Assembly (NCBI GenBank): GCA_023248915.1
Contig: JAHFDQ010000005.1
Coordinates: forward strand, 1-22,776
From: Archangiaceae bacterium
Lineage (GTDB): Bacteria; Myxococcota; Myxococcia; Myxococcales; Myxococcaceae
Reading direction: 5' to 3'
Length of the DNA stretch: 22,776 bases
Part shown: positions 1-8,211 of the stretch, one piece after another
Numbering within the stretch: position 1 is the first letter of the stretch
Layout: every line of letters starts with the position of its first letter
Translations under genes and position numbers: made by a program
Notes under the pieces: generated by a model
Told to the model about the DNA's origin: nothing
Databases searched by the model: none
What the model saw: the letters and a program-made list of their open reading frames with translations, nothing else

Positions 1-675
1 GACTGCCACGCCAAGGTGACGGGGCTGGGCGTGGCCGACCTGCAGGCCCTCTTCGTGAGGCAGTGGAAGGCCGACGGGGGCAGCTTCTCGGCCCTGGACG
101 AGGCGCGGGCCTTCCCTCCGCTTACCCCCGACGGCGCGGGTGGCGCGAGAATCATCGGCCACGAGGGGCTGCTCGACCAGAACCTGAAGCTCGCCTACCT
201 GCGCGCCATCGACACCTCCCAGCGCACCATTCACATTGCCAACCCCTACTTCTCTGACCCTGACATCGCGACCCACTTGGAAGCCGCCGCCCGCCGCGGA
301 GTGGACGTGAAGGTGGTGGTGCCAGCGACGAACGACCAGCCGCTCGCGCAAGAGGCCGAGCTCGGCTACTACCAAGAGCTGCTCGCGGCCGGAGTCCACC
401 TCTACCAGTACACCGGCCGGCCCATGGCGCACGACAAGGTGGCCACCTTCGACGGCCGCCTCTCCACCATCGGCTCGTCGAACCTCGACGCCCGCAGCTT
501 GTCCAACAACGACGAAGCCAACGTCTGGACGTCCAACCCGGAAGTCGCCGAACAACTGGACCGGCAGCTCTTCGCCGTCGACGTAGGCCACAGCCGGGGC
601 GTCACCACTCCCGAGAAGAACCCGGCGCGAGCGCTGGTGCACAAGTTGGTGCGAACGCTGGCCCCCATTCTCTAG
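1..675 (+). CDS. Phospholipase D / cardiolipin synthase-like protein, C-terminal part
   Basis: The reading frame is open from the first base, so the 5' end lies outside the window and the GTG at 16 is probably internal. The first visible residues, DCHAKVTGLGVADLQALF, match the segment that follows the first HKD motif in cardiolipin synthases (R-D-x-H-x-K then a GPAVADLQ-like stretch). The second catalytic HKD motif is complete: H139, K141 and D146 counted from the GTG at 16, followed by TIGSSNLDARS. Enzymes of this family have two HKD motifs and transfer phosphatidyl groups at the membrane; related bacterial members are lipases or nucleases. The first HKD must lie upstream and cannot be checked. 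The metallo-hydrolase gene follows 32 bases later on the same strand. I am confident of the PLD superfamily and less sure of cardiolipin synthase activity. Confidence 0.85.
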   Translation, partial: DCHAKVTGLGVADLQALFVRQWKADGGSFSALDEARAFPPLTPDGAGGARIIGHEGLLDQNLKLAYLRAIDTSQRTIHIANPYFSDPDIATHLEAAARRGVDVKVVVPATNDQPLAQEAELGYYQELLAAGVHLYQYTGRPMAHDKVATFDGRLSTIGSSNLDARSLSNNDEANVWTSNPEVAEQLDRQLFAVDVGHSRGVTTPEKNPARALVHKLVRTLAPIL

Positions 676-707
676 CCGGCGAGCGGTGGCCGCGCTAAAT
701 CGGCGGC

Positions 708-1472
708 ATGAAAAAGGCTCTCCTCGCCCTGGGCGCCGTGCTCGTGGTTCTGGCACTGGCGGTCGCCGCGCTCTTCGCAGTCACATTCGGCGGCCTGAAG
801 GCCATCGAAGACGGCCAAGAGCTCGGCGGCGGCGCCCGAGTGGTGAGGGACGGCTTCGTCGCCGCCTACCTGTTGCCCTCGAGCGACAACGTGGTGGCCC
901 TGGTGGACTGCGGCAACGACGCCCAGGCCACCGCCATTCTGGCCGCGCTCAAGAAGCGAGGGCTGGGGGCCGACGCGGTGCGCGTCATCCTCCTCACCCA
1001 CGGCCACGCCGACCACACCGCGGGCTGCCACAACTTCCCCCTGGCCACCGTCTACGCCTTCGCCCAGGACAAGGGGCTGGCGCTCGGCACCGAGCACGCG
1101 CACGGGCCGCTCACCTCCTTCTCCCAGACGCCGCCCGAGAAGCGGACCAAGGTGGACCAGTTGCTGGTGGACGGCGAGTCCATCAACCTCGGCACGCTGC
1201 AGGTGCGGGCCTTCGCCGTGCCCGGCCACACCGCCGGCAGCGCCGCCTTTGTCGCCAACGAGGTGCTCTACCTGGGCGACAGCGCAGGCATCACCTCGGA
1301 CGGGAAGCTGCGGCCGGCGCCATGGATTTTCACCGACGACCCGGCGCAGAACCGGGCCCAGTTGAAGGGGCTGGCCGCGCGGCTCACCCGCGAGAAGCTG
1401 GCGGTGAAGCAACTGGCACCGTCACACAGCGGCGTGGGCGAAGGGCTCGACGCCCTGACCAACTTCGACTAA
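708..1472 (+). CDS. MBL-fold metallo-hydrolase, membrane-anchored
   Basis: A 254-residue protein with one N-terminal hydrophobic segment (about residues 4-26), either a membrane anchor or an uncleaved signal, which places the enzyme outside the inner membrane. The full metal-ligand set of the metallo-beta-lactamase fold is present: THGHADH with H98, H100, D102 and H103, then H174 in PGHTAGS, D191 in YLGDSAG and H240 near the end. It should therefore bind two metal ions and hydrolyse an ester, thioester or amide bond, but the substrate cannot be read from the sequence. The family includes glyoxalase II-like and lactonase-like enzymes; nothing here marks a true beta-lactamase. It follows the PLD-like gene by 32 bases and may be cotranscribed. 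Its TAA stop overlaps the stop of the convergent gene on the other strand. Confidence 0.85.
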   Translation: MKKALLALGAVLVVLALAVAALFAVTFGGLKAIEDGQELGGGARVVRDGFVAAYLLPSSDNVVALVDCGNDAQATAILAALKKRGLGADAVRVILLTHGHADHTAGCHNFPLATVYAFAQDKGLALGTEHAHGPLTSFSQTPPEKRTKVDQLLVDGESINLGTLQVRAFAVPGHTAGSAAFVANEVLYLGDSAGITSDGKLRPAPWIFTDDPAQNRAQLKGLAARLTREKLAVKQLAPSHSGVGEGLDALTNFD

Positions 1473-3436
1473 CCGTTCGAGATGTACACGGTGTACGGCG
1501 TGCAGGTGGGGCCGGCCCCGGCGGCGCGGGTAATCTTCACCACGTAGTCGGCGTCGTCGCCCGAGACCAGCGAACCCTTGTGCCGGAAGTTTCCGTCCTG
1601 CGGGCAGGCCTCGTTCGCGAAGTAGCAGTCCGACAGGGGGCTGCCCGTGTCGTACCGGTAGACGCACATCTGAATCGTCGCGTCGTTGCTCATCAGGCGG
1701 ACTCGCACGTCGTAGTCTTCCGAGAACCAGCTGTACCCGTCTTCGCCGTGGAAGCGGATGAGGTCCACGTCGCCGTCCACCGGCAGGATGCCGGTGTAGG
1801 TAGTCTGAGCGTGGTCGGTGTCCTTCAGGTTGCCGACGTCGGCGCTCCCGGTGCAAAAGCCGGCGGGGTCGGTGCCAACCTCGTGGCACTCGCACCCGGT
1901 GGCGGCGCTCTGGTCGGTGTCGAACCAGCCGACGTCGCACGTTCCTATCTCGCAGGTGCCGTGCACACAGGTGGGCGTGCCGTTCGAGATGGGGCAGCTC
2001 GCCGAGCACTGCCCCGCGGTGGCGGCCAGCGACACCTCGGCGAAAGGCGTCGCCGGGTCGTCGGTCTCGACCGAGAGAGAACCGACGAAGGTGGCCGCGG
2101 TCTCGGCGCGGAACTCGACCTCGACGGCGATGCGCTGCTCACGCTCGAGCTCCGAGGGCAGCGCCGGCAGGTTCTTCAGGGTGAACAGCGTGCTGCTGCC
2201 GGAAATCAGCGAGAGGTTCTTCAGCGTCAACGGCCCGAAGCCGACGTTGCGCAGCTCGACCGGCTTCGAAACCACCCAGCCGAGCGGCACCGCGCCAAAG
2301 TCCAGCGTCGCCGGCGTCAACTGCAAGATGGGTTCGGTCACCGTGCCGGTGACGTGGAAGCTCAGCATCGGGGTCGCCGCGTCGTTCGACCCGATTTGCA
2401 CCGCTGCGTCCACTTCGGCGGGCGTCTGCCCGTTGACCTTGATGCGCAAGGACGCGCGCTCGAGCGGGGCCAGCACCAGCTGGGTGCCGCCGTCGGCGAA
2501 CGAGGCCTGCACGTTGCCGGTCGCGTCGGTGACGGCGAGGCTCTGCACGCTCAGGTCGGCCCCGCCCTGGTTCACCAGTTGCCGGGTGATGACTTTGCCT
2601 TGCGTCTTCGGCAGGTCTCCGAAGTCGACGTCGCCCGAGGGCACCAGGCCGAGGCGCGGCACCGCCAGGCTGGTGCCTTCGGCGATGACGACGGCCGGGT
2701 CGACGTCCGAGTTCTTCGGGGTGATGACGACTTGTGCTTCGAGGTAGCTGGGCACCAGCGGCTTCCAGGTCAGCGGCAGGTCGAAGCCCGCGTCGGGCAC
2801 CAGCGCCAACCCATCGGGCACGGCCGCCGTCAGCTCGGCCTGGCCGGCGTCCACCGAGGCCACCGCGAGCGCCACGTTGCCGAAGCCTACGTTGGCGAGG
2901 TGAATCGGCAGCATCTTCGAGTTCCCGGGCTCGACGACGCCGAACGACAGCCGGGCCGGCGACGCGGACAGGACGGGCTCTCCCACCAGCCGGCGCAACA
3001 GCGGCACCGTCAGCTCACCGGGGGGAATGCGGTCGGGGCTCTCGACGCCCGAGGCGTCTGTGTAGGCGATGGTCAACTCGAGGCTGCCCGGGGCCGGAGA
3101 GCCCTGGGGCACGAAGTGCACCTCGAGGGTGAACTCGGACTTCACCCCGAGGATGAAGGCCTTCGACGGTTCGCTGGAGGTGAGGCTGAAGTCGGGTTCG
3201 GCCCCCGAGGTGAGGCTGATTCGCTTGATGGCGACCCGCCGGTCGCCCACCAGGCTGACCCGCACCGTCTGGGTAGTGTCGCAGCCGGGCGTCACGCAGG
3301 TGAAGGCGAGCTGCCGGGGTTCGGCGTACAGGCCCCGCTCGCGGGTGTCGGGCGCGACCGGCGGCTTCGAGCCCGAGCAGGCCGGGCCCAGGAGGGCGAG
3401 GCAAGCCAGGACGAGGCGGGGGCGGGCGAGCGGCAT
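1469..3436 (-). CDS. Large lipoprotein with four ASPM/SPD-2/Hydin-type Ig-like repeats
   Basis: A 655-residue protein with an N-terminal hydrophobic signal ending at LLGPAC (C20), an imperfect lipobox. Four repeats of the choice-of-anchor D / HYDIN-like class can be read. Each opens with a P-x-L-x-x-x-P-x-x-x-x-F-G pattern (for example PARLSFGVVEPG and PATLDFGAVPLG) followed by an N-x-G-x-x-x-L segment. After the repeats comes a Cys-rich, EGF-like stretch (CSASCPISNG onward). The C-terminal 130 residues resemble a pre-peptidase C-terminal (PPC) beta-sandwich: GDVDLIRFHG, then a disulfide-rich tail. No catalytic motif is visible, so a structural or adhesive surface role is an inference. It starts 6 bases after the stop of the preceding lipoprotein gene, so the two should share a transcript. 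The stops of this gene and the convergent hydrolase gene overlap by 3 bases. Confidence 0.8.
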   Translation of the reverse strand: MPLARPRLVLACLALLGPACSGSKPPVAPDTRERGLYAEPRQLAFTCVTPGCDTTQTVRVSLVGDRRVAIKRISLTSGAEPDFSLTSSEPSKAFILGVKSEFTLEVHFVPQGSPAPGSLELTIAYTDASGVESPDRIPPGELTVPLLRRLVGEPVLSASPARLSFGVVEPGNSKMLPIHLANVGFGNVALAVASVDAGQAELTAAVPDGLALVPDAGFDLPLTWKPLVPSYLEAQVVITPKNSDVDPAVVIAEGTSLAVPRLGLVPSGDVDFGDLPKTQGKVITRQLVNQGGADLSVQSLAVTDATGNVQASFADGGTQLVLAPLERASLRIKVNGQTPAEVDAAVQIGSNDAATPMLSFHVTGTVTEPILQLTPATLDFGAVPLGWVVSKPVELRNVGFGPLTLKNLSLISGSSTLFTLKNLPALPSELEREQRIAVEVEFRAETAATFVGSLSVETDDPATPFAEVSLAATAGQCSASCPISNGTPTCVHGTCEIGTCDVGWFDTDQSAATGCECHEVGTDPAGFCTGSADVGNLKDTDHAQTTYTGILPVDGDVDLIRFHGEDGYSWFSEDYDVRVRLMSNDATIQMCVYRYDTGSPLSDCYFANEACPQDGNFRHKGSLVSGDDADYVVKITRAAGAGPTCTPYTVYISNG

Positions 3437-3442
3437 GAGGGG

Positions 3443-5179
3443 TTATTGGGCCGTGAAGGCGCCGCCGGCGCGCACCAGGTCGAGCGCGTAGGTGGTGGCG
3501 CCCTTCTGGGCCAGGTGAGTCGTCTTTTCCTTCACCAGGGTGCCGTTCACGTACACCTTCACCGTCGCTTCGCTCGAGCTGTGCGACAGGCAGACGTTCG
3601 AGATGATTTGGCCGATGTTCTGGCCGGGCGACGGCGCGATGCCCCCGGCGAGAATGGCCCACAGCACGTCCACCGACACGCCGAGGATGCCGGCCATCAG
3701 CTGGCTGGGCAAGGACGAGCAGTCTTCCTGGTACTGCAGCATCACCCGGTAGGTGCCGTCGTGAATCGAGTCGGCGAGGATGATGCGCTCGGGGTTCTTC
3801 TTCGGGCCGAACGCCACCCAGGTGGGGTTGCCGTAGTCGCCCCAGTTGGTCGGCGCCGGGTTCTGCTCGTTGCAGACGTACCCGTACGGGTGCTCGAGCG
3901 ACACGTCCACGTTGCGAATGTCTTCGTCGAAGGCGCTGTTCGAGCCGTTGTCGAACACCATGTCCACCTTCACCACCTCGGGCCCGTTGCTGGGCACGCC
4001 CTCGGCCGTCACCGGAATGGTGATGCTGGGCTTGGCCGGGTCATTGGTGGTCAAGAGCAGCATCGCGTTGTAGCTCTGCACCGCGGTGACGGTGACCGCC
4101 ACCTGCAGCTCGAGGTAGGCGCCCGGCGCGATGGGCGGTATCAGCATCGGCACGGCGAACAGGTCGGTGGAGAGGTTGGTGCCGGCCCAGACGTAGCTGA
4201 CGTTCAACGGCGCACCGCCCTCGTTCACTATCGTCAGCGGCCGGTAGTTCGAGTGGCCCATCTGCACCTGCCCCAGGTCGATGGAGTCGGGCGAGACGGT
4301 CACCTTCGGCGGCGTCTCGGCGTTTCCCGTCACCGGCACCGTCACCACCCCCTTGGCGGTGGTGATGACCAGCGTCGCGAAGTGCTTGGCCGTCGTGCGC
4401 GGGTGGTACTTCAACTCGAAGCTCAACAGTGAACCCGACTCGGCGCCGATGGGGGCCAGCGACATCGGGGACGCCAGCGAGGCGGTGGACTCGAAGTCCT
4501 GGGTGTTGGCGGGGTCGAGCGTCACCGACTGGATGACGACGGGCGCCACCCCGGTGCCCCGGTTCACGACTTGCACCTGCTTCAGCCCCTCGCGGCCCTG
4601 GGCCACGTAGCCGAAGTCGACGGGGTTGGGTGTCACGTCCAGCTTCGGCACTCCGAGGAAGCGGGCGTGCAACGGCACCCGCAGCTCGGGGAATTCCTTG
4701 TCGTCGCTGATGATGACGAGCTCGTCCGAGACCTGGCCCACCTTGGTCGCCTTGAGCTTCAGCTCGAGGGGGCGGGCGCGGTTGGGAAACACCTCGAGCG
4801 GGAAGGCGGTGCTGGTTGTGCATTCGTCGCAACTGAACGGCGACGTCGCGCCCCCCGCGATGGACGCCTCGAAGACGGTGAGGGTGCAGTTGCCGAGGTT
4901 GTTCAGCGTCACCGTCTGCGTCGCCTCGGGCGTGTCAAGGTCGCCCAGGGCGACGGCGTTGGGGTCGGGCTGGAGTATCGGATTGCCGTCGAGCACCACC
5001 TGGCACGACTTGCTCTCGGCGGGGATGCACCGGTAGTTGTCGCACAGCAGCCCCGACTCGCAGTCGCTGTCCACCTTGCACACCGCGGCGACCAGCTTCT
5101 CGCGGCCGCAGCCGCCGCAGCCTCCCAGGAACAGGAGCGCGGACGACACCACCCAAAGCTCGCGTGAGACGTGGACCAT
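3443..5179 (-). CDS. Lipoprotein with ASPM/SPD-2/Hydin-type repeats and N-terminal Cys cluster
   Basis: The open frame extends to 5620, but I place the start at the ATG at 5179 because it is followed directly by a lipoprotein signal (LLFLGGC, lipid cysteine C21). Upstream of it the frame only shadows the histidine kinase. The product is 578 residues. C34, C40, C46 and C51 form a small cluster of the C-x-x-D-x-D-C-x-x-G-x-x-C type common in myxobacterial surface lipoproteins. Three Ig-like repeats of the choice-of-anchor D / HYDIN class follow, with PNPVDFGYVAQG and PDSIDLGQVQMG as their clearest openings. The C-terminal 170 residues (from about VVKVDMVFDNGSN) form a separate domain that I do not recognise. 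No enzyme motif is seen. The gene lies directly upstream of the second Hydin-type lipoprotein, which suggests that the pair work together on the cell surface. Confidence 0.8.
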   Translation of the reverse strand: MVHVSRELWVVSSALLFLGGCGGCGREKLVAAVCKVDSDCESGLLCDNYRCIPAESKSCQVVLDGNPILQPDPNAVALGDLDTPEATQTVTLNNLGNCTLTVFEASIAGGATSPFSCDECTTSTAFPLEVFPNRARPLELKLKATKVGQVSDELVIISDDKEFPELRVPLHARFLGVPKLDVTPNPVDFGYVAQGREGLKQVQVVNRGTGVAPVVIQSVTLDPANTQDFESTASLASPMSLAPIGAESGSLLSFELKYHPRTTAKHFATLVITTAKGVVTVPVTGNAETPPKVTVSPDSIDLGQVQMGHSNYRPLTIVNEGGAPLNVSYVWAGTNLSTDLFAVPMLIPPIAPGAYLELQVAVTVTAVQSYNAMLLLTTNDPAKPSITIPVTAEGVPSNGPEVVKVDMVFDNGSNSAFDEDIRNVDVSLEHPYGYVCNEQNPAPTNWGDYGNPTWVAFGPKKNPERIILADSIHDGTYRVMLQYQEDCSSLPSQLMAGILGVSVDVLWAILAGGIAPSPGQNIGQIISNVCLSHSSSEATVKVYVNGTLVKEKTTHLAQKGATTYALDLVRAGGAFTAQ

Positions 5180-5256
5180 AGGCGGCGCTTTGCCAGGGTG
5201 AGTTCGTAGCGCCTTTGGCTCGGTGGAAGCAACTCGCGGGGCCGGCGGGGTGGATC

Positions 5257-6705
5257 TCAGCAGGGCAGCGAGAACCGGAACGTCGCCGACCGTCCCGGGT
5301 CGGACTCGGCCCAGATGCGCCCGTGCTGCGCCTCGACCAGCATGCGGGCGATGTACAGCCCCAGCCCCAGGCCGTCGATTCGGCCCTCTTTTCGCGCCTG
5401 GCCCCGGTAGAAGCGGCTGAAGAGCAGCGCTAAGTCGCTCGGCGGAATTCCCGGGCCGGTGTTGGACACCGACACGGTGACGTCGGCGCCGCCCGGAGTC
5501 ACCTCGACGACGATTTCGCCGCCCGGTACCGAGTACTTGGCGGCGTTCGACAGGAGGTTGTCCAGCACCTGCTCGATGCGCAGGGGGTCCAGCTCGAGCG
5601 GCGGACAGTCGCCCGCGCACCGGTACCGCACCGGGTGGCCCTCGGTGAGCCCCGCGGCCCGGTCTATCGCCGCGCGCACCAGGGCCGGCAAGTCAGCCCG
5701 CTCGACGTGCAAGGTGAGTCGATTCGCCTCCAGGTGCGACACGTCCACCAGGTCGTCCACCATGCGGGTCAGTCGCCGGGTGCTCGCGCGAATGTTGGAC
5801 AACACCCTCTCTTCCGACACCGCCGAGCCGCCCTCTTTGCGGCCTCGGTCCAGCAACTGCACGGCGAGCCCCAGGGTATTCAGCGGCGCCCTCAGCTCGT
5901 GGGCCACCACCGAGAATAGCTCTTCGCGAGCCCGCTCGGCCGTGGACACCACCCGCCAGGCCTGGACGATGCACGCCTCGCCCGCGAGGACGGTGAACGC
6001 GAAGCCGCACACCATGCGCACCGTCTTCACCGGTAGCCAGTAGGACGCCAGCACCGCGACGGCGCTCCCGTGCCATGAATGGAAGAGCGCCACCGGCGGA
6101 GCTTCCAGGCCGGTGAAGACGCCGAAGAGCGCCAGGGCGACGGCCGCGGCCCTCAGGTTTCCGCGGATGCGGCGGCTGTCCCGACAGTGCGGCGCTTCTG
6201 CCGTGAACCAGACCGAGCCCGCGGCGACCAGCGTCCCGGGCACCCCCAACGCCAGGCGCGCCGCCGCGTCCACCGTCAACTGCCACTCGCGCCACGCCGT
6301 CCAGTCCCCCCGCGGCGAGTTCCAGATGATGCCCGCGACCCAGCCGCACGCCAGCACCGTCGGAAGGTAGCGGCTGGCGCGCCGCCAGTGGCTGCAGAAG
6401 ATGAGCGCCTCGACGCCGGCCTGCAACAGCAGCAGGAACGACAGGAGCGCCAATGCGGACGCCAACCCCAGGTACAGCTCGAGCCGGTGGACACCGGTGC
6501 CGACCAGGTCGACTTCCTGGCCCAGCTCGAGCCACTCGTGCAACCCGTGCGTCAGCCCGAAGCCGGCGAAGAACCAGAGCGCGCGCCGTGGAAGCACCGG
6601 GGCCGACAGCCGGGCCGCGACCAGCATCGCCAGGCCCAGCGCCATGAACGCGAGGCTGTAGGACAGGTGGGCGTAGACGCCCCAGATGCTCGGCGCTGGC
6701 AGCAC
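5257..6705 (-). CDS. Membrane sensor histidine kinase, orphan
   Basis: A 482-residue protein. The N-terminal 250 residues hold several hydrophobic segments (around 11-31, 41-55, 77-105, 115-130, 147-167, 187-205 and 215-245), so the input domain is a polytopic membrane sensor without a recognisable ligand fold. The catalytic half is complete: H-box LFSVVAHELRAPLN with the phospho-accepting H269, N-box around NLLSNAAKYS (383-392), G1 box NTGPGIP (415-421), F-box FSRFY (429-433) and G2 box GLGLGLYIA (445-453). It should autophosphorylate and pass phosphate to a response regulator, but no regulator gene is present in the window. The start is GTG at 6705 with a GGGGA stretch just upstream. The next gene downstream, the first Hydin-type lipoprotein, begins 77 bases after the stop, so cotranscription is possible. 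Confidence 0.9.
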   Translation of the reverse strand: MLPAPSIWGVYAHLSYSLAFMALGLAMLVAARLSAPVLPRRALWFFAGFGLTHGLHEWLELGQEVDLVGTGVHRLELYLGLASALALLSFLLLLQAGVEALIFCSHWRRASRYLPTVLACGWVAGIIWNSPRGDWTAWREWQLTVDAAARLALGVPGTLVAAGSVWFTAEAPHCRDSRRIRGNLRAAAVALALFGVFTGLEAPPVALFHSWHGSAVAVLASYWLPVKTVRMVCGFAFTVLAGEACIVQAWRVVSTAERAREELFSVVAHELRAPLNTLGLAVQLLDRGRKEGGSAVSEERVLSNIRASTRRLTRMVDDLVDVSHLEANRLTLHVERADLPALVRAAIDRAAGLTEGHPVRYRCAGDCPPLELDPLRIEQVLDNLLSNAAKYSVPGGEIVVEVTPGGADVTVSVSNTGPGIPPSDLALLFSRFYRGQARKEGRIDGLGLGLYIARMLVEAQHGRIWAESDPGRSATFRFSLPC

Positions 6706-6804
6706 TATCCCCGGAAGCTAGGTACTCGCGCCCGAACGCGAAACGTCCGCGTTTGCTAATGGTTTCGTGAATTGCTCTTTTGCACACCCCGTGTGGGCGC
6801 GCCG

Positions 6805-7671
6805 TCACGCGGCGGACAGCCCGGCGCGCGCGAAGAGGAAGACGGCGGTGTCGCTCCACGTAGGGGAAAGCGCCTCGAGCGCCCGGCCCCCGCCTCGCGC
6901 CAGCCGCCGGAGCGGCGAAGGCACTTCCACCCGGAGCCGCTCGGGCAACTCGCGCCCGACCTCGGCCAACCGCAGCCGGCGGACTTCGACAAAGCCAGCG
7001 CGCTCGGCCACCGTCAAGAGGCCGGGAACGGTGAAGTAAGCCTGGTGAGGCGCCAGCTCGCCCACCAGCATCAGCGCCTCGAGCAGCCGGGGCCTCCCCA
7101 GCCGGGCCAGCAGCCGGGCGACCAGGCCAGAGGGCCCCTCGACGAGCGGCACCTTCACCAGCAGTTGCCGCGCCCCCAGCGATTTCAGGAAGCGGATCGG
7201 GGCGGGGTGGTGCTCGAGCACGTCGAGCAGCGCCACCGTGTGCCAATCGCCCTTCGGCACCTCCCAGGGAACCGCGAGCGTCAACCGGCGCGGGCCGGCC
7301 GGAACGACGCTGCTCGGCACTTCGGCGTCGAGGTCGCACCCGGTGGCGTCGAGGCCCCTGTCGACGAGCTCGCGAAGGAACAGGCCCTGGCCGCAGGCAT
7401 AGTCGAGCACCCGGCCCTTTCCGAGCGCGCCGGCGAAGGCGTCGGCGATGGCGGTCGCCTGCGCGCGCCGCCGCGCTTCCAGCGCCGAGACGAATTCGCG
7501 GGGGACATAGGACGCGTCCCAGGGTTTGGTCGCCGAGGACGGTCGGCGATGCGTCGCCCACAGCGTCCCGCATCGGGCACAGGCGGCCACCGACAGGGCC
7601 TCCGAGTCCCGAGGCCGACCGAGCGGCGCTCCGCAGCAGCGGCTCTTCTCGTCCACGGTCATCCGGGCCAT
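6805..7671 (-). CDS. Class I SAM-dependent methyltransferase with N-terminal zinc-ribbon-like cysteines
   Basis: The frame allows a GTG start at 7686, but I prefer the ATG at 7671 because a GGTGAGG sequence lies 9 bases upstream of it. This gives 288 residues. The SAM-binding motif I is VLDYACGQGLF (88-98), followed by the acidic CDLD (112-115) and a motif II-like LLDVLEHHPAP (148-158), all typical of the methyltransferase 11/23 class. N-terminal C12, C13, C31 and C34 resemble a small zinc-binding element, as in some methyltransferases acting on sugars or lipid-linked metabolites. The substrate cannot be read. The gene lies 49 bases downstream of the small CxxCH protein on the same strand, so it may be the last gene of the haem-protein operon, although that gap could hold an independent promoter. 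Confidence 0.8.
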   Translation of the reverse strand: MARMTVDEKSRCCGAPLGRPRDSEALSVAACARCGTLWATHRRPSSATKPWDASYVPREFVSALEARRRAQATAIADAFAGALGKGRVLDYACGQGLFLRELVDRGLDATGCDLDAEVPSSVVPAGPRRLTLAVPWEVPKGDWHTVALLDVLEHHPAPIRFLKSLGARQLLVKVPLVEGPSGLVARLLARLGRPRLLEALMLVGELAPHQAYFTVPGLLTVAERAGFVEVRRLRLAEVGRELPERLRVEVPSPLRRLARGGGRALEALSPTWSDTAVFLFARAGLSAA

Positions 7672-7720
7672 GGTGGCCGACCTCACCCGGGCCGGTCCAC
7701 TGCAAATGCCGTCAGGCCCG

Positions 7721-8203
7721 TCAGCCTCGGGCGCGGCGCCGAAAGCCCGGCAACGCCAGGCCCAGCGCCAGGCCCGCGAGGGGGCCGTCCGGGACGCCCG
7801 CGCAGCCGTAGACGGGAGGCGGCGGGAGAATCGCCACGGTGCCGCTCGAGCCCGAGACGCCCCCGTCGGGGTTGGCGTTCGGCACGTTGGGGTCGGTGCC
7901 GGCCTTCAGCTCGGCGATGTCGGTGACGCCGTCGCCGTCGCTGTCGACGCCGTCGGCGCCGAGCCTGGCCAGAGCGGTGCCGAGCGCGGCGGCGTCGCTG
8001 CCCACCATGCCCCGCGCCTTCAGCGACTTGCCGATGGGCGTGGTGACGGTGCCGGCGCCGGTGACGCCGTTGAAGTGGCAGAGCGCGCAAGGAGGCAGCG
8101 AGGGAGTGCCCTCGGCGGACTGCACCGCGGCCGGGAAGTTGGGCGTGGCGAAGGCCAACCCACTCGTGAGCAGAAGGGCGGCGAAGAGGGCGGAGCGTCT
8201 CAT
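7721..8203 (-). CDS. Secreted single-CxxCH protein with Asp-rich repeat and MYXO-CTERM-like tail
   Basis: A 160-residue protein with a Sec signal peptide (residues 1-19, ending AFA). One haem-type motif, CALCH (C39, C42, H43), is followed by a Gly-Thr stretch and TPIGKSLKARG. The segment DSDGDGVTDIAELKAGTDP (87-105) is a calcium-binding, thrombospondin type 3-like repeat. The protein ends with a Pro-rich spacer, YGCAG (C134), a hydrophobic run and RRRARG. That arrangement matches the MYXO-CTERM sorting signal, which is thought to be processed near the Cys so that the protein ends up on the cell surface. It probably carries one c-type haem outside the cytoplasm, although a CxxCH can also bind other metals. 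It starts 8 bases after the stop of the barrel gene and should be translated from the same transcript. Confidence 0.75.
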   Translation of the reverse strand: MRRSALFAALLLTSGLAFATPNFPAAVQSAEGTPSLPPCALCHFNGVTGAGTVTTPIGKSLKARGMVGSDAAALGTALARLGADGVDSDGDGVTDIAELKAGTDPNVPNANPDGGVSGSSGTVAILPPPPVYGCAGVPDGPLAGLALGLALPGFRRRARG

Positions 8204-8211
8204 CGGCGGCT

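Noticed and set aside
686..4432. A 1248-codon open frame on the plus strand
   Set aside because: It runs antisense to the two lipoprotein genes and across the hydrolase gene; the product is Arg/His/Gly-rich with no domain, a typical shadow frame in very high-GC DNA.
5180..5620. N-terminal extension of the first Hydin-type lipoprotein
   Set aside because: The extension lacks domain signal, overlaps the kinase 3' end, and would bury the lipoprotein signal that begins at the ATG at 5179.
6735..6753. Short hairpin AACGCG / CGCGTT between the methyltransferase and kinase genes
   Set aside because: A 6-bp stem without a following U-run is too weak to call a terminator.
5693..7705. A 670-codon open frame on the minus strand
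   Set aside because: It overlaps the histidine kinase and methyltransferase in another frame; those two have clear motifs and this one has none.
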